Assembly: GCF_014654725.1 (NCBI RefSeq)
Contig: NZ_JACVZV010000013.1
Span: 1 to 64,000 of the forward strand
From: Vulcanococcus sp. Clear-D1
GTDB taxonomy: Bacteria > Cyanobacteriota > Cyanobacteriia > PCC-6307 > Cyanobiaceae
DNA length: 64,000 nucleotides
Direction: 5' to 3'
Shown here: positions 52,198-62,228 of the stretch, one piece after another
Numbering within the stretch: the first letter of the stretch is position 1
How the letters are laid out: each line of letters starts with the position of its first letter
Translations under genes and position numbers: made by a program
The notes under the pieces: generated by a model
What the model saw: the letters and a program-made list of their open reading frames with translations, nothing else
Told to the model about the DNA's origin: nothing
Database searches by the model: none

Positions 52198-53763
52198 ATG
52201 GCGCCCACGGCCCTGCTCAGCGTGTCGAATAAGGACGGCCTGGTGCCCCTGGCTGAAGGACTGCTGGCCGCCGGCTACCAGCTGATTTCCAGCGGCGGCA
52301 CGGCCGCGGCGCTGGCGGCGGCAGGTCTGCCCGTGACCAAGGTGGCGGAGCACACCGGCGCCCCTGAAATCCTCGGCGGCCGGGTGAAAACGCTGCACCC
52401 CCGCATCCACGGCGGCATCCTCGCCAAGCGCTCCGAACCCTCCCACCAGGCGGATCTGGAAGCCCAGGGCATCGCCACGATTGATGTGGTGGTGGTGAAC
52501 CTTTATCCCTTCCGCGAAACCATCGCCCGCCCGGATGTGAGCTGGGATCTGGCGATCGAAAACATCGACATCGGCGGCCCGGCCATGGTGCGCGCCGCCG
52601 CCAAAAACCACGCCGATGTGGCGGTGCTCACCAGCCCCAGCCAATACCCCGCTTTCCTGGAGGCCCTGGCCGCCGGAGCCCTGAGTGAGGCCCTGCGCCG
52701 CCGGCTCGCCCTCGAGGCCTACAGCCACACCGCCGACTACGACACCGCCATCAGCGCCTGGCTCGCCAGCCAGCTCAGCCAGGAGGAAGCCACGGCTGAG
52801 CAGCTCACGCTCAATCTGCCCGCTCGCCAGAGCCTGCGCTACGGCGAAAACCCCCACCAGAACGCCACCTGGTATGCCCAGCCCGGCGCTGGCCTCGGCG
52901 CCGGCGAGCAGCTGCAGGGCAAGGAGCTCAGCTACAACAACATCCTTGATCTCGAAGCCGCCCTCGCCACGGTGCGGGAGTTCGGCTACGGCGGCCAGCC
53001 GGCTGGCGGTAACCCCTTCCAGCCGGCAGCGGTGGTGGTGAAGCACACCAACCCCTGCGGTGTGGCCACCGGCAGCGGCAGCGCCAACGCCCTCGAGCGG
53101 GCCCTCGATGCCGATCGCGTGTCGGCCTTTGGCGGCATCGTGGCCATCAACGGCCCGGTAGATGCGGCCACCGCCGGCCATCTCACCAGCCTGTTCCTGG
53201 AGTGCGTGGTGGCGCCGGTGTTTGAGCCGGCCGCCCGAGAGCTGCTGGCGGCTAAGGCCAACCTGCGCCTGCTGGAGCTGGATCCGGCGGCAATTGAGCG
53301 TGCCAGCCGTCAGCAGCTGCGCAGCGTGCTCGGTGGGGTGCTGGTGCAGGAGCTCGATGACCAGCCAGTGGATGAAACGGTGTGGGAGGTGGTGAGCCAG
53401 CGCCAGCCCACCGCTCAGGAGCTGGAGGATCTGCGCTTCGCCTGGCGTTTGGTGCGCCATGTGCGCTCCAACGCGATCACCGTGGCCAAGGGCGGACAGA
53501 GCCTCGGCATTGGTGCCGGCCAGATGAACCGGGTGGGTTCAGCCCGCATTGCCCTTGAAACCGCCGGTGAAAAAGCCAAGGGCGCTGTGTTGGCCAGCGA
53601 TGGCTTCTTCCCCTTCGACGACACCGTGCGTTTGGCAGCCCAGCACGGCATCACGGCTGTGATTCAGCCCGGCGGCAGCGTGCGTGATGCCGATTCGATC
53701 GCCGCCTGCGATGAGCTGGGGCTGGCGATGGTCACCACTGGCCGCCGGCATTTCCTGCACTGA
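52198..53763 (+). CDS. purH: Bifunctional AICAR formyltransferase / IMP cyclohydrolase
   Basis: The 521-aa enzyme does the last two steps of IMP synthesis. The N-terminal cyclohydrolase domain (to about residue 195) begins [20 protein letters not shown], with [10 protein letters not shown] and [19 protein letters not shown]. The transformylase part has [42 protein letters not shown] (catalytic Lys-His) and the C-terminal [20 protein letters not shown] with RHFLH end. Length normal. Confidence 0.97.
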   Translation: MAPTALLSVSNKDGLVPLAEGLLAAGYQLISSGGTAAALAAAGLPVTKVAEHTGAPEILGGRVKTLHPRIHGGILAKRSEPSHQADLEAQGIATIDVVVVNLYPFRETIARPDVSWDLAIENIDIGGPAMVRAAAKNHADVAVLTSPSQYPAFLEALAAGALSEALRRRLALEAYSHTADYDTAISAWLASQLSQEEATAEQLTLNLPARQSLRYGENPHQNATWYAQPGAGLGAGEQLQGKELSYNNILDLEAALATVREFGYGGQPAGGNPFQPAAVVVKHTNPCGVATGSGSANALERALDADRVSAFGGIVAINGPVDAATAGHLTSLFLECVVAPVFEPAARELLAAKANLRLLELDPAAIERASRQQLRSVLGGVLVQELDDQPVDETVWEVVSQRQPTAQELEDLRFAWRLVRHVRSNAITVAKGGQSLGIGAGQMNRVGSARIALETAGEKAKGAVLASDGFFPFDDTVRLAAQHGITAVIQPGGSVRDADSIAACDELGLAMVTTGRRHFLH

Positions 53764-53817
53764 GGCTGACGCCTCTGCCCTAGTTTCGCCCCACTGCGCT
53801 GATCACAGCTCGCTCCC

Positions 53818-54282
53818 ATGCCCGAGAGCCTCGCTTTTAACCTCAACTTCCTGCATCCCCTGGCGATGTGGGCGCTGTTGGCCCTGAGCGGCTACGCGAT
53901 GTTTCTGGGCATTAAGGCCAAGAAAACCCGCACCGCTGACGCCGAAACCCGCAAGACCCTGATCAAAGGGCAATTCGCCAAGCGCCACTACCTCTATGGC
54001 AGTGCCGTTTTGGCGGTGATGGTGCTCGGCACCTTTGGTGGCATGGCCGTCACCTACATCAACAACGGCAAGCTGTTTGTGGGCCCTCACCTGCTGGTGG
54101 GCATTGCCATGAGCAGCATGCTGGTGGTGGCTGCCGCTCTCTCGCCCCTGATGCAGCAGGGCAACCTGATCGCCCGCAAGATCCACGTGGGTCTGAACAT
54201 GGGTGTGGTCACCCTGTTCCTGTGGCAGGCCGTGACCGGCATGCAGATCGTCAACAAGATCTGGGAAAACCGGCCCGCCTGA
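53818..54282 (+). CDS. DUF4079 membrane protein
   Basis: The 154-aa product has four hydrophobic helices (about residues 10-28, 60-80, 88-112 and 125-145). Conserved His residues are seen in NFLHPLAMWALLALSGYAMF, VGPHLLVGIAMSSMLVVAAA and IHVGLNMGVVTLFLWQAVTG. It fits DUF4079, found in cyanobacteria and chloroplasts; the paired His near helices suggest heme or pigment binding as in b-type cytochromes, which is inference. It ends 12 nt before the convergent DUF1997 gene. Confidence 0.85.
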   Translation: MPESLAFNLNFLHPLAMWALLALSGYAMFLGIKAKKTRTADAETRKTLIKGQFAKRHYLYGSAVLAVMVLGTFGGMAVTYINNGKLFVGPHLLVGIAMSSMLVVAAALSPLMQQGNLIARKIHVGLNMGVVTLFLWQAVTGMQIVNKIWENRPA

Positions 54283-54294
54283 TCAGCCAATCCC

Positions 54295-54981
54295 TCAGAA
54301 CTGTGCCCGCCGCCGCGGCGGGCAATCCAGCTCGTGGGTGGCGTGAAAGTCTTCCTGCACCTTCCAGGTGAGCTTGCGGGAGATCTGGCGCACGATCTGG
54401 CGCAGCAGGTGATCGCCGCTGCTCTGCACCAGGGATTCCGGCAGCAGGCCGATCACCGACGGCAGCTTGATCCACACACTCAGATCCAGTTCCCAGCGCA
54501 CCTCCGTGAGCGGAGCATCGGCAGATTGCTCCTCAAGTCGCAGTGCTGCGTTGAATTCCACGTCGTAGAGGTCGCGCAGGCCGGGCTGGAACTGCTCGGG
54601 GGGCACGGTGCAGATCCGATACACGCCGGCGCTCTGGGGTAGCAGCTCCAGGCCAATCGTGGGCTCTACCTCAAAGCCGAAGTTGCCGAAGCGGCCGAGG
54701 GTGAGCACGTAGCCATTGCGCCCCAGGGCATCCACCTGCATCGGGGCGGCGCAGCGGCGGAACCAGCCCTCATGGCGATCCAGGTAGGCCCCCACGATGT
54801 GGGCCGGAGCCCGCATCTCCATCAGGTCGGCGAACTGGCTGCTGTAGCAGCGCACCCGAGAATCCTCGCTGTGGCGCAGGGATGGCTGCAGCGTTTCGCT
54901 CAACTCAGGCAGGGGGTTGGTCACCGATGAGATCAACGCGGTCGGTTCTCCCCAGGCCTGAACCAGTGAATGTTGAAACAA
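54295..54981 (-). CDS. DUF1997 domain protein
   Basis: The 228-aa product has SQFADLMEMRAPAHIVGAYL, RHEGWFRRCAAPMQVDALG, NGYVLTLGRFGNFGFEVEPT and VWIKLPSVIGLLPESLVQSS, matching the cyanobacterial/plant DUF1997 family, which has a START-like (SRPBCC) appearance. No function is established; in plants relatives are plastid proteins. It lies between the DUF4079 gene and ispH, 47 nt after the ispH 3' end in genome terms, on the same strand as ispH. Confidence 0.85.
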   Translation of the reverse strand: MFQHSLVQAWGEPTALISSVTNPLPELSETLQPSLRHSEDSRVRCYSSQFADLMEMRAPAHIVGAYLDRHEGWFRRCAAPMQVDALGRNGYVLTLGRFGNFGFEVEPTIGLELLPQSAGVYRICTVPPEQFQPGLRDLYDVEFNAALRLEEQSADAPLTEVRWELDLSVWIKLPSVIGLLPESLVQSSGDHLLRQIVRQISRKLTWKVQEDFHATHELDCPPRRRAQF

Positions 54982-55028
54982 TGTAAAGCCCGGCTGCGGC
55001 CTGGATTGCAGTCGCTGTGACAGCCCGA

Positions 55029-56225
55029 TCAGGCGTCAGCCAGATCGATCAGCCGGCTGATCACGTCTTCCACCACACGATCCGGCGTGGAGGCGCCGGA
55101 GGTGATCCCCACCCGCAGCGTTCCCTCCGGCAGGAAGGGCTCCACCACCTCCAGTTCGCCCCCCAAGGGCTTGTGCTCGATTCGATTGCCTGGGCCAATC
55201 CGCTCGGGCGTATCGATGTGGAAGGAGCGGATGCCGCGGCTCACCGCGATTTCCTGGAGGTGGGTGGTGTTGGAGGAGTTGTAGCCACCGATCACCACCA
55301 TCAGATCGAGGGGCTCATCCACCAAGGCGAACATCGCGTCCTGGCGCTCCTGGGTGGCATCGCAGATCGTGTTGAACGCCACGAAATGGTCGTTGAGCTC
55401 CACAGGGCCGAAGCGCTGCAGCATCGTGCGCTCAAACATGCGGCCGATTTCCTCGGTTTCGCTCTTGAGCATCGTGGTTTGGTTGGCCACGCCGACGCGG
55501 TTGAGATCGCGGTCGGGATCAAAGCCAGGGGAGCAGGCCTTGGCGAAGCGGGCCATGAAGGCCTCGCGGTCGCCTTTGCCGAGGATGTAGTCGCACACCA
55601 GTTGCGCTTCGGCCAGATCCAGCACCACCAGGTAGGTGCCCGCAAAGGAGCTGGTGGCCAGCGTTTCCTCGTGCTTCACCTTGCCGTGAATGATCGAGGT
55701 GATGTCGTGCTTCTTGTGCTTCTCCACGGTGTTCCACACCTTGGAGACCCACGGACAGGTGGTGTCCACGATGTGGCAACCGCGCTCGTTCAGCAGCTGC
55801 ATCTCCTGCACCGTGGCGCCGAAGGCAGGCAGGATCACCACATCGCCGCTGGCCACGTTGGAGAAGTCCTTCACGCCGCCATCCACGGGGATGAACAGCA
55901 CGTTCATCTCCCGCAGGTGATCGTTCACCGAGGGGTTGTGGATGATCTCGTTGGTGATCCAGATGCGCTCGGTGGGGTAGTGGCGCCGCGTCTCGTAGGC
56001 CATGGCCACCGCGCGCTCCACGCCCCAGCAGAAACCAAAGGCTTCGGCAAGCTTCACGCTCAGCCGCCCGTGCTGCAGCTGATAGCCGTTCTCCCGCAGG
56101 CTGGCGATCAGGTTGCTCTGGTAGGCCTGCTCCAGGCTGCCCGCCACTTCCTCGCCCAGGCCGAAGCCGCGGCGGTTGTAGCGATCCGAATGGTGCAGGG
56201 ATCGCTTGAACGCGCGGGTATCCAC
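55029..56225 (-). CDS. ispH: 4-hydroxy-3-methylbut-2-enyl diphosphate reductase
   Basis: GTG 56225 gives 398 aa starting [20 protein letters not shown], the cyanobacterial/plant-type N terminus. The three Fe-S ligand Cys are in [31 protein letters not shown] and [27 protein letters not shown] is the substrate site. The enzyme makes IPP and DMAPP in the MEP pathway for carotenoids, chlorophyll tails and quinones. The frame is open far upstream (to 56702), but that runs through the divergent regulator gene. The regulator's start is 108 nt away. Confidence 0.96.
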   Translation of the reverse strand: MDTRAFKRSLHHSDRYNRRGFGLGEEVAGSLEQAYQSNLIASLRENGYQLQHGRLSVKLAEAFGFCWGVERAVAMAYETRRHYPTERIWITNEIIHNPSVNDHLREMNVLFIPVDGGVKDFSNVASGDVVILPAFGATVQEMQLLNERGCHIVDTTCPWVSKVWNTVEKHKKHDITSIIHGKVKHEETLATSSFAGTYLVVLDLAEAQLVCDYILGKGDREAFMARFAKACSPGFDPDRDLNRVGVANQTTMLKSETEEIGRMFERTMLQRFGPVELNDHFVAFNTICDATQERQDAMFALVDEPLDLMVVIGGYNSSNTTHLQEIAVSRGIRSFHIDTPERIGPGNRIEHKPLGGELEVVEPFLPEGTLRVGITSGASTPDRVVEDVISRLIDLADA

Positions 56226-56333
56226 GGCGGCGGGCACGGGGGCTTTCAACTCTATGGGGCTCCACCGCTCAGGTTGGGTTGCATGCTGAGTTGTTTTCGC
56301 CCTACAGAGGGCGCAGCTGGTTATGGGGCGCGC

Positions 56334-57206
56334 ATGGTCACGCAGGAGCAGTTGGCAGCCCTTGATTTGCTCATCTGGCTCAAGACCACCGAGCAGGCTG
56401 CCCAGCTGGCCTTTTCCAACCAGAGCACCATCTGCCGGCGAACGCAGGCTGTGCTCCGGCAGTTTGGCCTGAAGCTCGAACGTGATCAGTCTGGCCGCCG
56501 GCCCACTGGCGATCTTGCGCTTCTGGATCTGGAGCGGCAGGTGCACCAGCAGGCGCGCTTTCGCGGCCATCACCCCCTGAGGTTGCACGTTCCGTACTGG
56601 ACCCGGCGGGAAGCACTGCGTGATCTGCCGGAAGGATGGTGCGCCAATCCTTTGGTGCCGGATCTGGTCTGTGACGACCCGGTGACTCTTCTGAGGGAGC
56701 ACATCCTGGATGCCTGCCTGGTCACGCCAACCCAGCTGCCTGCCTGTCAGGACGATCTGGTGTTACTGGATCTCTACCGGAGCCCGATTCAACTGATTCT
56801 GTTCCCGGGTTCCGATGACCATCCCACAGAGGTCCGGGATCGTTTCTGGTGGCAGCAGGAGAATGGACAGCTCAATCTGTTGCTGATGCCGTTTCTGCCG
56901 GAGAGCTGTCGGCAGCGTTCCGGCGACTGGTTCAAAGCGCTCGAGGCTGGTCCCGGGTCGGCTCCTGAGCGGTTGCGGAGGCTGGAACCATCCCGCTACG
57001 CCGGCCAGAGCCTCACAGTGGCTTTTCTGACTCCGGAGATGAAGGCAGCCCAGGATTGGCCAGGGCAGGTGGAGGACACGGTTCAGCCGTATCCCTACGT
57101 GGAGCGTCTGGCCGTGCTGGCTGATCATGCGGCTGAACCCGCTGTGCTGCGCCTGCAGGAGCAGCTGGTGGCGCGGTTCGCTCCACAGGCGTCATGGATC
57201 GCTTAG
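56334..57206 (+). CDS. LysR-like HTH transcriptional regulator
   Basis: ATG 56334 gives 290 aa (ATG 56283 adds 17). The N-terminal helix-turn-helix reads [20 protein letters not shown] followed by [14 protein letters not shown], similar in layout to LysR regulators but lacking the usual tight consensus. The remaining 230 residues look like a periplasmic-binding-type effector domain ([36 protein letters not shown]). It is divergent from ispH with 108 nt between starts, so regulation of ispH or itself is plausible. The effector is unknown. Confidence 0.7.
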   Translation: MVTQEQLAALDLLIWLKTTEQAAQLAFSNQSTICRRTQAVLRQFGLKLERDQSGRRPTGDLALLDLERQVHQQARFRGHHPLRLHVPYWTRREALRDLPEGWCANPLVPDLVCDDPVTLLREHILDACLVTPTQLPACQDDLVLLDLYRSPIQLILFPGSDDHPTEVRDRFWWQQENGQLNLLLMPFLPESCRQRSGDWFKALEAGPGSAPERLRRLEPSRYAGQSLTVAFLTPEMKAAQDWPGQVEDTVQPYPYVERLAVLADHAAEPAVLRLQEQLVARFAPQASWIA

Positions 57207-57209
57207 GCC

Positions 57210-57992
57210 TCATGCCTGCAGATCCGCGCTGCGTTGAACTGCCGCAAGCCCTTGCCAGGCCACGCCGGTGGCGCTGAATCCATAGCGGCAGGGCAGCACC
57301 TCCACGCCGGCATCGAGAGCCTGGCGGAACAGCTCGCCGTAGCGGGGATCGGCGCTGTCGCCGGGGGCGAAGCGGGTCACATCGGCGCGGCTCAGGCAGG
57401 GCACCAGCACGGCACGGGCCTCAGGCAGCACGCCCATCAGTTCCTCGAGGTGCTTTTGGCCCCGTTCGGTCACGGTGTCGGGAAACAGCGCCAGATCGCC
57501 GTCGGTCCAGGTGGTGTTCTTCACCTCCACATAGATCGGCCGTGGATCAGCAGCGCCTTCGGCGGGGGTGAGCAGCAGATCGATTCGGCTGCGGCGGTTG
57601 GCGCCATAGGCCACCTCAGCGCGGATGCCCGCGATCGGCCCCAGCCAGGGCTCCAGGCAGCCGGCCTCGATCGTGGCGCGCACCAGGCGGTTGGGCAGTG
57701 CTGTGTTAATCCCCACCCACACCGGCTCGCCATCCGCCCCGGGCACTTGCGCCTGCTCCCAGGTCCAGGCCAGCTTGCGGGTGGGGGAGGGAGCATGGCG
57801 CAGCCGCACGCGCCCGCCCACGTGCAGCACCCCGGTCATCGGCCCGGTGTTGGCGCAGTGGGCGGTCACCACCTCGCCGTTGTCGAGTTGAACATCGGCG
57901 AGGAAGCGTTTGTAGCGCTTGAACAGCACGCCCTCCTGCAAGGGCTCCAGCGTCAGCACAGGTTGGGCTTCGGGTGCGGCGGCAACCGGCAT
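57210..57992 (-). CDS. sfsA: SfsA family DNA/RNA nuclease
   Basis: ATG 57992 gives 260 aa. Signatures are FKRYKRFLADVQLDNGEVVT, AHCANTGPMTGVL, SPTRKLAWTWEQAQV, NTALPNRLV, SRIDLLLTPAEGAADPRPIY, and VEVKNTTWTDGDLALFPDTV with TERGQKHLEEL. SfsA was named for sugar-fermentation stimulation but has an OB-fold plus PD-(D/E)XK nuclease fold; its cellular task is unclear. Ends 3 nt after the regulator gene, convergent with it. Confidence 0.94.
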   Translation of the reverse strand: MPVAAAPEAQPVLTLEPLQEGVLFKRYKRFLADVQLDNGEVVTAHCANTGPMTGVLHVGGRVRLRHAPSPTRKLAWTWEQAQVPGADGEPVWVGINTALPNRLVRATIEAGCLEPWLGPIAGIRAEVAYGANRRSRIDLLLTPAEGAADPRPIYVEVKNTTWTDGDLALFPDTVTERGQKHLEELMGVLPEARAVLVPCLSRADVTRFAPGDSADPRYGELFRQALDAGVEVLPCRYGFSATGVAWQGLAAVQRSADLQA

Positions 57993-58048
57993 GACGGCGA
58001 GGCTTCTGCAGGCAAGAATCGCCCGAGTTGGGGCCAAGGCCGCACTAC

Positions 58049-59716
58049 ATGAGCGAATCCCCGAGCGAATCGCCCAGCCCAGCCCCAGCGCCGGCGCGCT
58101 CGCTACGCCGCATTGCCCTGATCGTGGCGGTGGCCACGGCCCTGAGCAAGCTGGCCGGTCTGGTGCGCCAGCAGGCAATCGCGGCCGCCTTCGGTGTAGG
58201 CGCCGCCTACGACGCCTACAACTACGCCTATGTGTTGCCGGGCTTTTTGTTGATCCTGCTGGGCGGGATCAATGGCCCCTTCCACAGCGCCATGGTGAGC
58301 GCCCTCTCGCGCCGGCCCCGTGAGGAAGGCGCCCATGTGCTCGCCGCTATCAACACCCTGGTGGGTGCAGCCCTGATCGGGGTGACGCTGCTCTTGTTTG
58401 TGGCGGCGGATCCGCTCATTGATCTGGTGGGCCCAGGGCTGGATGCCGAGCGCCACGCGATCGCGGTGCTGGAGCTGCGCTGGATGGCGCCGATGGCCCT
58501 CTTCGCTGGCCTGATCGGCCTGGGCTTTGGGGCCCTCAATGCCGCGGATGAGTTCTGGTTGCCTTCGGTGAGCCCTTTGCTCTCCAGCGTGGCGGTGATC
58601 GCCGGCCTGGGGATCCTCTGGCTGCACCTGGGGTCCGACATCGCTCTGCCCCAGTACGCCTTCCTCGGCGGTGCCGTGTTGGCGGGCACCACGCTGTTGG
58701 GGGCGGTGTTCCAGTGGCTGATTCAGTTGCCGGCTTTGGCGCGCCAGGGGCTGCACAAGTTCCAGCTGGTGTGGGATTGGAAGCACCCCGGCGTCCAGGA
58801 GGTGCTGCGGGTGATGGGCCCCGCCACCCTCTCCTCGGGCATGTTGCAGATCAACGTGTTCACCGATCTGTTCTTCGCGTCCGGGATCGTGGGCGCGGCG
58901 GCAGGCCTGGGCTACGCCAACCTGCTGGTGCAAACGCCCCTGGGCCTGCTCTCCAACGCCCTGCTCGTGCCGCTGCTGCCGGTGTATGCCCGGCTCACCG
59001 CTCCGGGCGATCGGCCGGAGCTGATCAGCCGCATCCGTCAGGGGCTGATGCTCTCCAATGCCTCGATGCTCCCCCTGGGGGCCCTGATGGTGGCCCTGGC
59101 AGGTCCGATCGTGGCCCTCATCTACGAGCGGGGGGCGTTCAATGCCAGTGCCGCCGCTCTGGTGGGCGGCCTGCTGATGGCCTATGGCGTCGGCATGCCC
59201 GCTTATCTCGGCCGCGATGTGCTGGTGCGCGTGTTCTATGCCCTTGGCGACGGCACCACCCCCTTCCGCTTCTCAATGGCGGGCATCGGCCTGAACGCCC
59301 TGTTCGATTGGCTGCTGGTGGGTGGTCCGACGCCCTGGGGCTTGCAGCTGCCTGCTCTCAATTTCGGCGCCCCCGGCCTGGTGTTGGCCACCGTGGGGGT
59401 GAATCTGCTCACTTGTTTGGCGCTGCTGCTGGCGCTGCAGCGCCGTTTGGGTGGGCTGCCGCTGTTGGCCTGGGTGCGCGACAGCCTGCTCCTGCTGGTG
59501 GCTGCGGTGCTGGCTGGTGGGCTCAGCTTCGGACTCTCGGTGCTGATCGCCTGGCCTTCCCAGCTGGTGGGCCTGCTCTTGCAGTGCGGCCTCTGCGCGG
59601 CCGCTGGTCTGCTCGTGTATGGGCTTGTGGCCAGCTGGGCCGGTGTGCCGGAAGCCAGGCAGATCACCCGGCAATTCGGTGGTCAGATCACGCGGCGCCT
59701 GCGGTTCAAGCGTTGA
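58049..59716 (+). CDS. murJ: Lipid II flippase MurJ
   Basis: ATG 58049 gives 555 aa. This MviN/MurJ protein of the MOP superfamily has about 14 hydrophobic helices. Motifs are ALSKLAGLVRQQAIAAAFGV, AYDAYNYAYVLPGFLLILLG, GPFHSAMVSALS and LIYERGAFNASAAALVGGLL. It moves lipid-linked peptidoglycan precursor across the cytoplasmic membrane. The N terminus is Ser/Pro-rich before the first helix. It is divergent from sfsA, with 56 nt between starts. Confidence 0.95.
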   Translation: MSESPSESPSPAPAPARSLRRIALIVAVATALSKLAGLVRQQAIAAAFGVGAAYDAYNYAYVLPGFLLILLGGINGPFHSAMVSALSRRPREEGAHVLAAINTLVGAALIGVTLLLFVAADPLIDLVGPGLDAERHAIAVLELRWMAPMALFAGLIGLGFGALNAADEFWLPSVSPLLSSVAVIAGLGILWLHLGSDIALPQYAFLGGAVLAGTTLLGAVFQWLIQLPALARQGLHKFQLVWDWKHPGVQEVLRVMGPATLSSGMLQINVFTDLFFASGIVGAAAGLGYANLLVQTPLGLLSNALLVPLLPVYARLTAPGDRPELISRIRQGLMLSNASMLPLGALMVALAGPIVALIYERGAFNASAAALVGGLLMAYGVGMPAYLGRDVLVRVFYALGDGTTPFRFSMAGIGLNALFDWLLVGGPTPWGLQLPALNFGAPGLVLATVGVNLLTCLALLLALQRRLGGLPLLAWVRDSLLLLVAAVLAGGLSFGLSVLIAWPSQLVGLLLQCGLCAAAGLLVYGLVASWAGVPEARQITRQFGGQITRRLRFKR

Positions 59717-59726
59717 GGCGGCGGCC

Positions 59727-59981
59727 TCAGCCTTCCACCACGCGCTCTTCGCGCACATGGATTGGCACTTCCAGATGGTTGCGGCCCACCATGGCTGGCC
59801 CATCCACCGAATAGATCCGCGCTTCGATACCGAAGTCGCGGAAGGCGGTTTCCATTTCCTGCATCAGCGCCTTTTCCACCTGTGCTTCAGCGTCCACCAC
59901 CTTGCCGATCAGGCGGCTGCCCAGAGGGCCGATGCGCTGGCGAACAACCTCTCGGGCGTTGGTGACCTCGATGACCAGCAC
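59727..59981 (-). CDS. Small cyanobacterial hypothetical protein, 84 aa
   Basis: Short, soluble and mixed-charge: VIEVTNAREVVRQRIGPLGS, then KVVDAEAQVEKALMQEMETA, a helix that may dimerise, and a C-terminal strand-like NHLEVPIHVREERVVEG. No named family recalled. It is convergent with murJ and followed on the same strand direction by two other small genes (60006 and 60316), possibly one transcript starting near 60555. Confidence 0.7.
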   Translation of the reverse strand: MLVIEVTNAREVVRQRIGPLGSRLIGKVVDAEAQVEKALMQEMETAFRDFGIEARIYSVDGPAMVGRNHLEVPIHVREERVVEG

Positions 59982-60005
59982 AGGGCCGCAGCGGGATGCG
60001 CAACC

Positions 60006-60293
60006 CTAGCCGTGGTTGGCGAGCAGATCCTCGAGATCCTGCAGCTGGCCGGCCGGCACGAGCCGTGCCAGCGGCAACTTGCTGCTGCCACCGCCGATGG
60101 GCACCTGCACCGCTTCAAGGGCCTGGCGCGCGCACACACCGGCGCCTTGATCAAGGCGGGCGGCGCATTCGATCGCCAGCGCTTCGGCTACGCCGGCATC
60201 GCCCAGATACAGGTGCCAACCCCCGATCTGGATGTAGAGCCGGTCGGCGATCTCCAATTGCAGATCGCGGATCTCGCTGGCGGAGAGGGGCAT
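60006..60293 (-). CDS. DUF3181 domain protein
   Basis: The 95-aa product has LQLEIADRLYIQIGGWHLYL and GDAGVAEALAIECAARL, then GGGSSKLPLARLVPAGQLQD, matching the cyanobacterial DUF3181 family (a WHLYLxDA motif near the N terminus). Function unknown. It is the middle one of three small minus-strand genes, 22 nt after the 2-helix protein and 24 nt before the 84-aa gene. Confidence 0.85.
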   Translation of the reverse strand: MPLSASEIRDLQLEIADRLYIQIGGWHLYLGDAGVAEALAIECAARLDQGAGVCARQALEAVQVPIGGGSSKLPLARLVPAGQLQDLEDLLANHG

Positions 60294-60315
60294 CGCGGCG
60301 ATGGCGGGTGTGGTC

Positions 60316-60555
60316 TCAGGATGGCGTTTCCGGTCGCCTGGCGACCACGCTGATCAGCTGCACCACCAGCAGCAGGGCCCAAGCCTCGGTGAGCCAGGCC
60401 AGGTGGCTGAAGGGATGGCGCATGTTCTGCACGAACCACAGGCCGCTGTTGAGAGCGGCGAACACCATCGTGTGCAGCACCAGATTCACGATCCGGTTGA
60501 AGTGCCGGTAGGTGGGGTCTTCAGGGTTGGCGGGTCCGTACCAGCGGATCGGCAT
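60316..60555 (-). CDS. Small membrane protein with two helices
   Basis: ATG 60555 gives 79 aa (ATG 60606 would add 17 residues without conservation). It starts PIRWYGPANPEDPTYRHFNR, then two hydrophobic segments IVNLVLHTMVFAALNSGLWF and LTEAWALLLVVQLISVVA. Such short 2-TM proteins are common in cyanobacterial membranes; no function known. First of the three small genes, and the tRNA-Arg gene lies just upstream on the opposite strand. Confidence 0.72.
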   Translation of the reverse strand: MPIRWYGPANPEDPTYRHFNRIVNLVLHTMVFAALNSGLWFVQNMRHPFSHLAWLTEAWALLLVVQLISVVARRPETPS

Positions 60556-60625
60556 CGGGGATTGGAGGCGGAGGTCTGTTGACGGGTGGGCCCTCGGTAT
60601 GGGCACAATGTCAGGGCAGGCGAAG

Positions 60626-60699
60626 GCGCTTGTAGCTCAGCGGATTAGAGCATCTGACTACGGATCAGAGGGTCGGGAGTTCGAATCTCTCCAGGCGCG
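60626..60699 (+). tRNA. tRNA-Arg (ACG anticodon)
   Basis: A 74-nt cloverleaf: acceptor GCGCTTG / CAGGCGC (one G-T pair) with discriminator G60699, D arm with GCTCAGCGGATTAGAGC, anticodon arm TCTGA-CTACGGA-TCAGA giving ACG, and T arm GGGAG-TTCGAAT-CTCTC. No CCA is encoded. A34 would be deaminated to inosine to read CGU, CGC and CGA. Confidence 0.95.
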
Positions 60700-60710
60700 C
60701 CTTTCAAGTG

Positions 60711-60738
60711 AAACCGCTCTTTCGGGAGCGGTTTTTTT
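60711..60738 (+). terminator. Intrinsic terminator after tRNA-Arg
   Basis: AAACCGCTC (60711-60719) pairs perfectly with GAGCGGTTT (60726-60734) around a 6-nt loop, with a run of seven Ts at 60732-60738. It ends the tRNA transcript and separates it from glyA. Confidence 0.93.
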
Positions 60739-60829
60739 GTGCTCACACGCGGATAGCCAGGCCCCATCGGAGAGGCGCTGTGTGCTGCGGTTTCTTACGA
60801 TCCAAGTCACATCAACACCTTGATCTGCC

Positions 60830-62119
60830 ATGGCGGAGTCCACCGGAGCAGCCGTGAACCAGTCGCTGGCGGCCGGTGACCCCGCAATCGCTGCTCTGAT
60901 CGGTCAGGAGCTGCAGCGTCAGCAGACGCACCTCGAGCTGATCGCCTCGGAGAACTTCGCCTCCCGCGCCGTGATGGAGGCCCAGGGCTCGGTGCTCACC
61001 AACAAATACGCCGAAGGCCTGCCCTCCAAGCGCTACTACGGCGGCTGCGAGCACGTGGATGCGATCGAGGAGCTGGCGATCGAGCGCGCCAAGGAGCTCT
61101 TCGGTGCCGCTTGGGCCAACGTGCAGCCCCACAGCGGTGCCCAGGCCAACTTTGCTGTGTTCCTGGCGCTGCTGCAGCCCGGCGACACGATCATGGGCAT
61201 GGACCTCAGCCATGGCGGCCACCTCACCCACGGTTCGCCCGTGAACGTGAGTGGCAAGTGGTTCAAGGTGGTGCAGTACGGCGTGGATGAGGCCACCCAG
61301 CAGCTCAACTTCGACACCATCCGGCAGCTCGCGCTCGAGCACAAGCCGAAGCTGATCGTGTGCGGCTACTCCGCCTATCCCCGCACCATCAACTTCGAGG
61401 CCTTCCGCGCCATTGCCGATGAAGTGGGTGCCTATCTGTTGGCCGACATGGCCCACATCGCTGGTCTGGTGGCCGCTGGTGTGCACCCCAACCCCGTGCC
61501 CGTGTGCGATGTGGTGACCACCACCACCCACAAAACCCTGCGCGGCCCCCGCGGTGGTCTGATCCTCTGCCGCGACGCTGAATTTGCCAAGCAGTTCGAT
61601 AAGGCGGTGTTCCCCGGCAGCCAGGGCGGCCCGCTTGAGCATGTGATCGCCGCCAAGGCCGTGGCCTTCGGTGAGGCGCTGCAGCCTTCCTTCAAGACCT
61701 ATGCCCAGCAGGTGGTGGCCAACGCCCAGGCCCTGGCCGCCCGCATCCAGGAGCGCGGCATTGATGTGGTGAGCGGCGGCACCGACAACCACATCGTGCT
61801 GCTGGATCTACGCGGCATCGGCATGACCGGCAAGGTGGCCGACCTGCTGGTGAGCGATGTGCACATCACCGCCAACAAGAACACGGTGCCGTTCGATCCC
61901 CAGTCGCCCTTCGTAACCAGCGGCCTGCGCCTGGGCACCGCCGCCTGCACCACTCGCGGCTTCGATGAAGCGGCCTTCCGTGAGGTGGCCGATGTGATCG
62001 CCGATCGCCTGCTCAACCCTGAAGACAGCGCGATCGAGCAGCGCTGCCGCGAGCGTGTGGCGGCCCTCTGCGAGCGCTTCCCGCTCTACGCCGAGGCCCG
62101 CGAACTGCAGCCCGCTTGA
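60830..62119 (+). CDS. glyA: Serine hydroxymethyltransferase
   Basis: The 429-aa PLP enzyme interconverts serine and glycine with tetrahydrofolate, important for one-carbon supply and photorespiration. Motifs are [58 protein letters not shown], and the PLP-Lys segment [20 protein letters not shown]. Length normal. ATG 60830 lies 91 nt beyond the tRNA terminator, where its promoter should be. Confidence 0.97.
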   Translation: MAESTGAAVNQSLAAGDPAIAALIGQELQRQQTHLELIASENFASRAVMEAQGSVLTNKYAEGLPSKRYYGGCEHVDAIEELAIERAKELFGAAWANVQPHSGAQANFAVFLALLQPGDTIMGMDLSHGGHLTHGSPVNVSGKWFKVVQYGVDEATQQLNFDTIRQLALEHKPKLIVCGYSAYPRTINFEAFRAIADEVGAYLLADMAHIAGLVAAGVHPNPVPVCDVVTTTTHKTLRGPRGGLILCRDAEFAKQFDKAVFPGSQGGPLEHVIAAKAVAFGEALQPSFKTYAQQVVANAQALAARIQERGIDVVSGGTDNHIVLLDLRGIGMTGKVADLLVSDVHITANKNTVPFDPQSPFVTSGLRLGTAACTTRGFDEAAFREVADVIADRLLNPEDSAIEQRCRERVAALCERFPLYAEARELQPA

Positions 62120-62160
62120 ACGACTGGCCTGCCGCGGCCCTTCCATGATCGCCCCGGAGC

Positions 62161-62194
62161 TGGGCCCTGCTTAAGCTGCGCCCGGCAGGGCCCA
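62161..62194. repeat. Perfect 10-bp inverted repeat with 14-nt spacer
   Basis: TGGGCCCTGC (62161-62170) and GCAGGGCCCA (62185-62194) are exact reverse complements around 14 nt, in the gap between glyA and the transferase gene. No T-run follows. It may close the glyA transcript or be a binding site for the next gene. Confidence 0.65.
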
Positions 62195-62228
62195 CTTGGG
62201 CCTCGATTCCGACCGCGCACCGCCCCCG

